The notes under the pieces: model-generated
Database searches by the model: none
Told to the model about the DNA's origin: nothing
Seen by the model: only the letters and a program-made list of their open reading frames with translations
Made by a program: the position numbers and the translations under genes
DNA from: [Zimmermannella] bifida NBRC 103089
GTDB taxonomy: Bacteria; Actinomycetota; Actinomycetes; Actinomycetales; Microbacteriaceae
NCBI RefSeq assembly: GCF_001570925.1
Contig: NZ_BCSP01000003.1
Span: 186,001 to 250,000 of the forward strand
Reading direction: 5' to 3'
DNA: 64,000 bases
In this document: positions 43,529 through 50,623 of the stretch, in pieces
Numbering within the stretch: position 1 is the stretch's first letter
Layout of the letters: every line of letters begins with the position of its first letter

Positions 43529-44458
43529 ATGCCTCGCGTTTCGCGATCAGAGTGTTTCAGCAACACGGACAACACGCAGTTGTCGGTGGCTGCTGGCACG
43601 TTTGTGGCTGAAGGCGTTGACCGGCAGCGTACGGGTGCAACGAATGCCCGGAGCATGACGGACAAGTCAGGTCTCTTCGGGCTACGTGCGGCATCGCAGC
43701 AGCAGCGAGTCAATATCCTTACGATGGTCGCTATCTTGGCGCTCGTCATGGTGCTCTTGCCAATGCTGATTTCGGTGGTGGGTTCGTCCCGTCGTGAAGC
43801 GATTTTGGCGGCCGAACGCGATTCGGATGACCGACCGCAGATGGTGGTAATTGACCCCGCAGTTGACGAGGCTGAGGGATCGGTCAACGGTGTGCTCGGC
43901 GCCTATGCGATGTCTTCGGCCTACGCGCCAAAAGACGAGGCTGGGAAGATGCGCGAGCAGCTTGAGAAGGTTTCGTCGTCTGTGCGCAACAACGACGCAG
44001 GCGAAACCCAGCGTCTTGCGGATGAAGCTCGCAAATACTTCATGACCAAGTACGCACCGGCACTGGCCAATCGTGGTGTTCCGCTCTCGGATGAGTGGGG
44101 CGACATGAATTGGGACACCTACGTTGCGATTGAAGAAGCCGTTGCAGCGTTGCAAGCCAAACTCGCGGCGAACGACCAGGCTGGTGCGACGCAGGCGGTC
44201 ATTGACCTTGCTTCGCTGCTTGGTCAGGGCCGAGATGAACACTTCCAGAACCGCGTGACGTACGTGCCGCCACCTCCGCCACCACCTCCTGCGCCGGAGC
44301 CGCCTAAGACGGAACCGCCTAAGACGGAGGAGCCGAAGAAGCCGGAAGCTCCGAAGCCCGTTGAGACCAAGCCTGCGGAGCCGAAGCCTGAACAGCCGAA
44401 GCCAGAAGATCCGCCAGTTGATCCTAAGCCTTCGGTCGCACCAAAGCCCGCTGGTTAG
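43529..44458 (+). CDS. Single-pass membrane protein with Pro/Lys/Glu repeat tail
   Basis: A 309-residue protein starting at ATG 43529 with GGGGAG 5 nt upstream. A membrane helix at ~64-85 (ILTMVAILALVMVLLPMLIS) follows a polar N-terminus. A globular ~140-residue region comes next (LADEARKYFMTKYAPALANRG). The last ~60 residues are repetitive (EPPKTEPPKTEEPKKPE and similar) preceded by eight prolines. The tail looks cell-wall spanning, suggesting an extracytoplasmic or wall-anchored role. No domain was recognised. Confidence 0.8.
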   Translation: MPRVSRSECFSNTDNTQLSVAAGTFVAEGVDRQRTGATNARSMTDKSGLFGLRAASQQQRVNILTMVAILALVMVLLPMLISVVGSSRREAILAAERDSDDRPQMVVIDPAVDEAEGSVNGVLGAYAMSSAYAPKDEAGKMREQLEKVSSSVRNNDAGETQRLADEARKYFMTKYAPALANRGVPLSDEWGDMNWDTYVAIEEAVAALQAKLAANDQAGATQAVIDLASLLGQGRDEHFQNRVTYVPPPPPPPPAPEPPKTEPPKTEEPKKPEAPKPVETKPAEPKPEQPKPEDPPVDPKPSVAPKPAG

Positions 44459-44553
44459 GCGATACGAGATCACTGTCCGCATCCACGAAATGGATGCGGA
44501 CAGTACTCGTTTCCCGGGTCCGTCACGCGGTGCTAAAATTGTTGGATGCACTC

Positions 44554-44626
44554 GGGCCTATGGCGCAGTTGGTAGCGCGTCTCGTTCGCAATGAGAAGGT
44601 CGGGGGTTCGAATCCCCCTAGGTCCA
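44554..44626 (+). tRNA. tRNA-Ala(CGC)
   Basis: Cloverleaf with acceptor stem GGGCCTA/TAGGTCC, D-arm GCGCAGTTGGTAGCGC, anticodon loop TTCGCAA (anticodon CGC) and T-arm GGGGG/CCCCC with TTCGAAT. A TAAAAT -10 box is at 44534-44539. Confidence 0.95.
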
Positions 44627-44676
44627 CAACACAACACCGCCACCCCTTGTGGGTGGCGGTGTTGTGTTGTGTTGTG
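44625..44676 (+). terminator. Terminator after tRNA-Ala
   Basis: A 21-bp perfect stem (44625-44645 with 44651-44671) built on ACAACACAACACCGCC begins inside the tRNA 3' end and is followed by TTGTGTG. Confidence 0.8.
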
Positions 44677-44772
44677 TGTCTTGCGGAGTATGAGAACCCC
44701 TTGGTGGGTCCCGTTCGCGGGTGGCTCCGCGCGGGATTCGGTCGCAAGAGCCAGGGGTGCGACGATGGGGGC

Positions 44773-45609
44773 ATGTCTTCCGAGCAATCACCACCAGCGC
44801 CGCCGGCTGAGCACCAGCCGAGCGAGGCGTTTCGCAAGTTCGCGGCCGAAGGCGTGGTGCTTGCGGGAGGTGGCACCGCAATCTTGCTGCAGCTTGCGCA
44901 TCCACAGGTCGCCGCCGGCGTCGCCAACCACTCGAACTTCGCCGACGCACCCATGCGCCGACTCTGGGGCACCCTCGAATTCGTCACCGCCGAGGCATTC
45001 GGCAACCAAACCGAACAACAGTTCGTGCGCCGCCGCGTCAATGCCCAACACGCACGCGTGCAGGGCCTCGACGAACACCAACAGCGCTACGACGCCAACA
45101 ACCCGCACGACCAATGGTGGGTTGCCGCAACCCTGTGCTGGTCGGCAATCCGTGCGTATCGCCGCGTCTACGGGCGACGATCGCTCACCGCAAACGACCT
45201 GGATGCGATCGTGCGCGATTTCGGACGCATGGGTACCGGCCTACGGATGCCCGCCGCATCCTGGCCGCAAACCGCCGCCGAATTCGACCGCAAGTTCGCC
45301 GCACAGCTTGTCGCCCTCGAAGTCGGTGACGCCGCACGCTTCGCGAAAGCCGAGCTCTTCGCCGCACGCCACGCGGCATGGTGGCTGCGCGCCATCATGC
45401 CGTTCGCGACACGAATCGCCGTGAGCTTGCTGCCGCCGCACCTCGCCGCAGCCTACGGACATCCACAAACCCGCGCATCCCGATTCATCGCAAATCTGTG
45501 CTGGATTCCGGTAGTACTCGCCGGGCGCATCCTGCCGCGAACTGTGCGTACGCTGCCAGCAACGTTGGTGCTCAATCGAGTGCGCACGCGCGCGGCTACG
45601 CGTCGGTGA
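44773..45609 (+). CDS. DUF2236 / MpaB-like protein
   Basis: A 278-residue protein of the oxygenase MpaB family (DUF2236). Residues 20-50 carry the family start AAEGVVLAGGGTAILLQLAHPQVAAGV, with His residues that coordinate haem or iron in characterised members (rubber oxygenase Lcp and MpaB). Further His/Arg residues occur in VRRRVNAQHARVQG and NNPHDQWWVAATLC. The C-terminal helices are amphipathic and partly hydrophobic. The substrate is unknown. ATG 44773 is preceded by GGGGG, and the next gene converges and overlaps it by 14 bp. Confidence 0.88.
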   Translation: MSSEQSPPAPPAEHQPSEAFRKFAAEGVVLAGGGTAILLQLAHPQVAAGVANHSNFADAPMRRLWGTLEFVTAEAFGNQTEQQFVRRRVNAQHARVQGLDEHQQRYDANNPHDQWWVAATLCWSAIRAYRRVYGRRSLTANDLDAIVRDFGRMGTGLRMPAASWPQTAAEFDRKFAAQLVALEVGDAARFAKAELFAARHAAWWLRAIMPFATRIAVSLLPPHLAAAYGHPQTRASRFIANLCWIPVVLAGRILPRTVRTLPATLVLNRVRTRAATRR

Positions 45610-46348
45610 CTGAGCTGATCCAGTCGCGGTAGTGGCGCAGATCAATCGCCTTGGAACCGGCGTACGGATCAGTGGTGGACTGCGCGGTGCCAAGGACGTT
45701 TACTGCCACGAGGTCGCCGTCTTCGGTCATGATCGGGCCACCTGAATCACCGTGATTCGAACCACCGGTGATGCCACGCAGCGACACAACCTCGCCCGCG
45801 AGGTGCGATTCGTTCGTGGCAGTGACTTTGAGCGTGGCACGCTGCAGCCACGGTGTCTGGGCGCCTTGATAACCGCGGCCATAGCCGTACAGTTCTACGC
45901 GTTCGCCAGCAGTAAAGCGGTGGTTATCGGCGATGTCCGGGTAGCGTTCGAGCGGGGTTGCCGTCGCCACGTGCAACAGCGCAAGGTCGGCGTTGGGATG
46001 CACTTCGTACCGGTCAACGCGTGTGGCTGGTCCCGGGGTGGTTTCGTTATTTGAGTAGTAGACCGAGACCGCGGCGGGGGAGTGCTTGCCATCAATCGTT
46101 GCTGGCGAAACACAGTGCGCGGCCGTGAGTACCCACTGGCTCGAAATTGCGGTGCCGGTGCACTTCTCGATGCGGCCGTTGGTCGCATCCTGCACATGAA
46201 TCTGCACGACGTCGGTGCGATATGCCTGTTCGCCGAATGAAATCGCTGCGGCAGGTTCCCCCGGGCCAAACGCAGTAGCAGTAATCGAGAAGCAAGAAGC
46301 AAGCGCGAGCGTCGCGAAAGCCGCAGTGCGGCGGATGCGTACCGGCAT
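45596..46348 (-). CDS. Secreted trypsin-like serine protease
   Basis: A 250-residue S1-family protease. ATG 46348 is preceded by GAGGAG at 5 nt. The signal peptide covers about residues 1-36 (RIRRTAAFATLALASCFSI). The catalytic triad is complete: His78 in TAAHC, Asp121 in ADLALLHVA and Ser202 in GDSGGP. CTGTAISSQWVLTAAHC is a typical chymotrypsin-fold start, with a disulfide around the His. It should act outside the cell on unknown proteins. It converges with the MpaB-like gene and overlaps its 3' end by 14 bp. Confidence 0.94.
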   Translation of the reverse strand: MPVRIRRTAAFATLALASCFSITATAFGPGEPAAAISFGEQAYRTDVVQIHVQDATNGRIEKCTGTAISSQWVLTAAHCVSPATIDGKHSPAAVSVYYSNNETTPGPATRVDRYEVHPNADLALLHVATATPLERYPDIADNHRFTAGERVELYGYGRGYQGAQTPWLQRATLKVTATNESHLAGEVVSLRGITGGSNHGDSGGPIMTEDGDLVAVNVLGTAQSTTDPYAGSKAIDLRHYRDWISSVTDA

Positions 46349-46550
46349 TGAACTCCTCACTGGCGATTAATCGTTCAACTTCGTTTGGGCAACTTGCTCG
46401 AGCCTAGCAACTGGGGGCCGTCACGTCGATGGCGGATTCAGGCTTGGGCAGTAGCCCAGAGGTTGACAGCGAACCCGTCGCTAGGTGCACGACGACGAAG
46501 CGACTGATGTGTAGCCTGGGGTAACCAACCGACCAACTAGGAGTCGAGCC

Positions 46551-47291
46551 ATGACCACTGACAACCCCACTCCAGAATCGCAAGTCAATTCGGGCAACCA
46601 GGGCGTACCTGGCGGCTGGAATAACCAGAACTTCGAGCAGCAGACGCCGCAGCAGCCGCAGGCAGGCAACCCGCAGTACGGGCAGACGCCGAACGGCATG
46701 CCGCCACTCGGAACCCCGGCATCGTCCGGTCAGGGGCAGTTCCAGCAGGCTCCGCAGCCAGGCCAGTACGGTCAGCCAGGCCAGTACGGTCAGGACGGTC
46801 AGCAGCCGCAGCAGGGCACCTACGGTGCGCCCCAGCAGGGTGGCCAGCAAGGGTTCGACATGGATCAGCTCAAGGCACAGTTCGCCAACTTGTCCGACTT
46901 CCAGAAAATGAACCTCGGCGCACTCGGCGGCGCGCTGCTGACGCTCATCGGCTCGTTTGGCGCCTGGGTATCCGTGTCGGCATATGGCTTCTCGGTATCC
47001 GCCTCGGGCCTTCAGGGCAATGGCGTATTCACCCTGCTGCTCGCCCTCATCGTTGCCGGCTGCATTGTGGCGCCGATGGTTGCGCAGCTCGAACCGAATG
47101 TTCGCCGCATCCTGCAGATCGTGGCGATGGCTGCTGCTGGTCTCGCGATTCTCGTCGCCTTGATCTCGTTCCTTAACATCTTGACTGCAGCGAGTGCGGC
47201 GCTCGGATGGGGATTGCTCGTAACCCTCATCGGCACGGCCGGCATGACCGGGCTGACCGTCATGGGCTTCCTGAAGATGCCAAAGGCCTAA
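46551..47291 (+). CDS. Four-helix membrane protein with Gln/Gly/Pro-rich N-terminus
   Basis: A 246-residue protein. The first ~105 residues are low-complexity (QYGQTPNGMPPLG, QPGQYGQPGQYGQDGQQ) and predicted disordered, with a tandem QPGQYG. Four membrane helices then follow between ~120 and 240. Such an N-terminus with a small polytopic domain is common in actinobacterial envelope proteins of unknown role. The ATG has TAGGAG upstream. It stands alone before a terminator hairpin. Confidence 0.82.
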   Translation: MTTDNPTPESQVNSGNQGVPGGWNNQNFEQQTPQQPQAGNPQYGQTPNGMPPLGTPASSGQGQFQQAPQPGQYGQPGQYGQDGQQPQQGTYGAPQQGGQQGFDMDQLKAQFANLSDFQKMNLGALGGALLTLIGSFGAWVSVSAYGFSVSASGLQGNGVFTLLLALIVAGCIVAPMVAQLEPNVRRILQIVAMAAAGLAILVALISFLNILTAASAALGWGLLVTLIGTAGMTGLTVMGFLKMPKA

Positions 47292-47304
47292 CCCGCCACA
47301 TTCG

Positions 47305-47347
47305 GATGCGGTACGGCCCGGTCAGACTGACCGCGCGGTACCGCATC
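47305..47347 (+). terminator. Hairpin after the four-helix protein gene
   Basis: GATGCGGTAC (47305-47314) pairs with GTACCGCATC (47338-47347), with inner CGGTCA/TGACCG pairing. Confidence 0.65.
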
Positions 47348-47358
47348 GCCATGCAAAC

Positions 47359-47399
47359 ACCGCAGGGGTGCTCGAACCAGTGTCGAGCACCCCTGCGGT
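47359..47399 (-). terminator. Terminator after thrC
   Basis: A perfect 17-bp stem (47359-47375 with 47383-47399) lies 35 bp beyond the thrC stop on the minus strand. Confidence 0.75.
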
Positions 47400-47433
47400 C
47401 ATGTAACGGCTGCGACCGAGCGCGGCTCGGCAA

Positions 47434-48858
47434 CTAGTTTGCGTGCACGGCGAAGTGCGCGATGTACGCACGCAGCTCACGCGCATCCACCGCCATTTCT
47501 TCGGTGCGCTGCGGACGTGCCAGCAGATCGGCGAGTTCCTGCGAAACCTCAGCTTCGAACCCGAGCGCCTCGCGCACCGTCTCAGCAAACTTTTGCGGCT
47601 TCGCGGTCTCGAGCACGAGCATCGGCACACCAGGTTCGTGCCAGCCGCGTGCCACAGTCACACCGTCGGCCGTGTGTGGGTCGATGATGATGCCCGACTT
47701 TTCGTGCGTGGCACGAATGGATGCGAGGCGATCTTCGTGCGTGCTCGTGCCGCTCACGATGCCGTATTCGGTGGCGAACTGGGCGCGGTACTGGCTGAGG
47801 TCGATCGAACCATTCGCATCCAGCTCGGCCCAGGCCGCGGCCAGTGCAACCGGGTTGCTGCCGAGCAGCAGGTAGACGAAGCGTTCGAGGTTCGACGCCT
47901 TCGAGATGTCCATCGACGGGGATGAGGTCGCCAGCGTGTGCTCGCGGGTGCGTGGCGTGTAGATACCGGTGCGGAAGAACTCGTCAAGGACGTTGTTTTC
48001 GTTCGTCGCGAGCACTAGCAGATACACCGGCAGGCCCATCTGCTTGGCGAGGAATCCCGAGAAGATGTTGCCGAAGTTGCCCGACGGTACCGAGAACGAC
48101 ACCTTGATCTGGCCGCGCTGGTCGGCGTCGACCACATCGGTGGCGCGCAGCCACGCCCAGACGTAGTAGACCGACTGCGCAATGACGCGGCCAAGGTTGA
48201 TCGAGTTCACGGTGCCCAGCGAGTTGGCGGCCTTGAATTCGAGGTCACCGTTGAGCTCCTTGACGAGCTGCTGGCAGTCGTCGAAGACGCCGTCAGCGGC
48301 AATGTTGTGGATGTTCTCGTCGTCGAGCGAGTACATCTGTGCGCGCTGGAAAGCACTCATGCGTCCCTGCGGCGAGAGCATGAACACCGCGATGCCCGGC
48401 TTGGAACGGAAAGCGTACTCTGCGGCCGAGCCGGTGTCGCCCGACGTTGCGCCGAGGATGTTCAGCGTCTGGCCGCGCTTGGCCAGCACGTAGGGGATTG
48501 CTTCGCCAAGGAACTGCATCGCCATGTCCTTGAACGCGAGCGTCGGCCCCTCTGACAGGCCAACCAGCGCGGTGCGCTCATCGATCGCCGTGAGTGGTAC
48601 TTCTGCGGCGAACTGGTCACCGTACGCACGCGCGCAGATACCTTCGAGGTCGGCGGGATCAATGTCGGTCCAGTACAGGCCGATCACCTGCGCCGCGAGC
48701 TTGGCGTAGCTGAGTTCGCGCCAGGCTTCGAGCTGAGCTGGACCGATCTGCGGTACTTCCTGCGGCATCACCAGCCCGCCGTCCGGGGCGAGGCCTTCGA
48801 GAAGGATGTCGCTGAACGATGCGGGAGCCATTCCTCCGCGCGTGGAGACGTACTGCAT
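47434..48858 (-). CDS. thrC: Threonine synthase
   Basis: A 474-residue PLP enzyme converting O-phosphohomoserine to threonine. The N-terminus MQYVSTRGG is the long-type ThrC start. The cofactor Lys110 lies in PTLAFKDMAMQF, the phosphate-binding loop is GATSGDTGSAAEYAF, and VPSGNFGNIFSGF is the second conserved block. The ATG at 48858 has GAGG 9 nt upstream; the open frame runs further but without a start signal. hom and thrB are not adjacent. It is divergent from the DNA methyltransferase gene. Confidence 0.95.
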   Translation of the reverse strand: MQYVSTRGGMAPASFSDILLEGLAPDGGLVMPQEVPQIGPAQLEAWRELSYAKLAAQVIGLYWTDIDPADLEGICARAYGDQFAAEVPLTAIDERTALVGLSEGPTLAFKDMAMQFLGEAIPYVLAKRGQTLNILGATSGDTGSAAEYAFRSKPGIAVFMLSPQGRMSAFQRAQMYSLDDENIHNIAADGVFDDCQQLVKELNGDLEFKAANSLGTVNSINLGRVIAQSVYYVWAWLRATDVVDADQRGQIKVSFSVPSGNFGNIFSGFLAKQMGLPVYLLVLATNENNVLDEFFRTGIYTPRTREHTLATSSPSMDISKASNLERFVYLLLGSNPVALAAAWAELDANGSIDLSQYRAQFATEYGIVSGTSTHEDRLASIRATHEKSGIIIDPHTADGVTVARGWHEPGVPMLVLETAKPQKFAETVREALGFEAEVSQELADLLARPQRTEEMAVDARELRAYIAHFAVHAN

Positions 48859-49037
48859 AGATATTGACCTCGTCGTAGCTGATTTGGTCTGTCTATTCTG
48901 CCAGCGGCTACAGTGAGCCGGGTACATGCCCGCGCAATTCGTGCGGTTTCCACGCGGATTACCGCAACACCAACGCGTGTTTGGGTCGGTTTTTGGCACC
49001 GACCGCACCCGCACCGCTGCAAGAAAGGTCAACGGAG

Positions 49038-50465
49038 ATGAATGCATCCGCACTCTTGACCGAACTGCCGGCGCTGCTGGAACGAGCCCGCATCCAAACC
49101 GAGGCTGAGATTGCGCGCGCACGCGCAGCCGCTGCCAGCCTCATCATTCCCGTTTCGGCATCCGGATGCATTGCCCGCGGCGATAATCTGCAACTGCTGG
49201 CACAGCTCGTGGTCGCGGTCGAGAACGGCGCACAACCTGCCGCGAAACTCGTATACCTCGATCCGCCCTACGCATCGGACGCGAACTACCGCAGCCGCAT
49301 CCACACCCAACTCGCCGACGGCGCACCGGTGGCACTCGAGCACATCGCGTATTCGGACCGGTGGCAGCGCGGCGTCATTGACTACCTCGAAATGCTCGCG
49401 CCCAGGCTCATGCTGGCGCAGCGCGTGCTCCGCGACGACGGAGCGATCTGCGCGCATGTCGATTGGCATGCGGCGCACCTCGTGCGGGTGCTGCTTGACG
49501 AGATCTTCGGCGCCGACAATTTCGTGAATTCGCTGGTGTGGAGTTACCGCTCCGGTGGTGCCTCCCGAACCACCTCGGTGCCGCGCAAACACGACGACCT
49601 CTTGGTGTATCGACGCAGCAGTGCGTTTCGCGTTAATGGTCAGCGCGAACGCCAATATCTCGATAAGCCGTTCATGGGCAGCAAACGTGATCCGCTCGGT
49701 CGTTTCTACGTCGATACGATTCTGCGCGATGTACTCGAAGGCGAGATCACGCTCGTCGACGAGACCGCGGCACCGGGCGACCCGGCCGCAACGACCACGA
49801 CGCTGAGTGTGCGCCCGGTGCTCAACCTCTCGAGCGAACGCACCGGGTACGCCACGCAGAAGCCCGAAGGCCTGCTGACACTGCTGCTGCGCTGGTTCAC
49901 CGCGCCGAGCGACCTTGTAGTTGATCCGTTCGCCGGGTCAGGGACGCTCGCGGTCATGGCTGAACAGCTGCAGCGCAAGTGGTGCACGATGGACGCGAGC
50001 CGGCAAGCGGTGGTCGTGCAGCGGCAGCGCCTCGATGCCTGTGCCAGCGACTACGCCTTCATCGAATGCGACGATATTGAATGCGCCGATGCCAGCATCG
50101 CCACGAAACTTGCCGCACCGAGCATCAACTACCGCACGGCAACACCCGGCGACGGCACCCGCGTGCACATCACGCTCGAGCGCGCCGCCGCGCATCCGGC
50201 ACTCGCCGACGGTATTCACCCCGCACGCGGCGAAAACGTGGATGCGGTCACGCGGGTACTGCAGGATCCACTCGCGCACGTGGCGGGCTGGATGCTGTGG
50301 GCAGGGGAGTCGCGCGTGTGCGCAACCTGGCGCGACGCGCGCGGAGCACTCACGAACACGGTGGACCTTGCGGTCGATGCGGCCGCCGACACGGTTGAGA
50401 TTGTGGACCTGCTCGGCCACCGTCAGCGCTGGGCGCTCCCGGCGCGCGAAGATGCCGCCACCTGA
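49038..50465 (+). CDS. DNA adenine/cytosine-N4 methyltransferase, orphan
   Basis: A 475-residue beta-class methyltransferase. Motif IV LDPPY (74-78) precedes the recognition region, which contains WSYRSGGASRTTSVPRK, and the S-adenosylmethionine site DPFAGSGT (296-303) comes after it. The motif order and length recall type III Mod and CcrM-like enzymes. No restriction gene is nearby, so it should be a solitary methylase, possibly epigenetic. The C-terminal ~110 residues (from ~365) have no clear match. ATG 49038 follows AAAGG by 8 nt. The target sequence is unknown. Confidence 0.9.
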   Translation: MNASALLTELPALLERARIQTEAEIARARAAAASLIIPVSASGCIARGDNLQLLAQLVVAVENGAQPAAKLVYLDPPYASDANYRSRIHTQLADGAPVALEHIAYSDRWQRGVIDYLEMLAPRLMLAQRVLRDDGAICAHVDWHAAHLVRVLLDEIFGADNFVNSLVWSYRSGGASRTTSVPRKHDDLLVYRRSSAFRVNGQRERQYLDKPFMGSKRDPLGRFYVDTILRDVLEGEITLVDETAAPGDPAATTTTLSVRPVLNLSSERTGYATQKPEGLLTLLLRWFTAPSDLVVDPFAGSGTLAVMAEQLQRKWCTMDASRQAVVVQRQRLDACASDYAFIECDDIECADASIATKLAAPSINYRTATPGDGTRVHITLERAAAHPALADGIHPARGENVDAVTRVLQDPLAHVAGWMLWAGESRVCATWRDARGALTNTVDLAVDAAADTVEIVDLLGHRQRWALPAREDAAT

Positions 50466-50623
50466 ACCGGTCACGACTGACTACGATCAATACATCATTG
50501 ATTCGGCACGGCGCCGGTTCGTGGCTGCCACCGCTGTGCCACCGCAACTGACGTTCGAACCGAGATCTCGCACAGGGCGCTGTCGGGATCATGACCCGGT
50601 ACAGGAAGGCGACGGCAGCAGCT

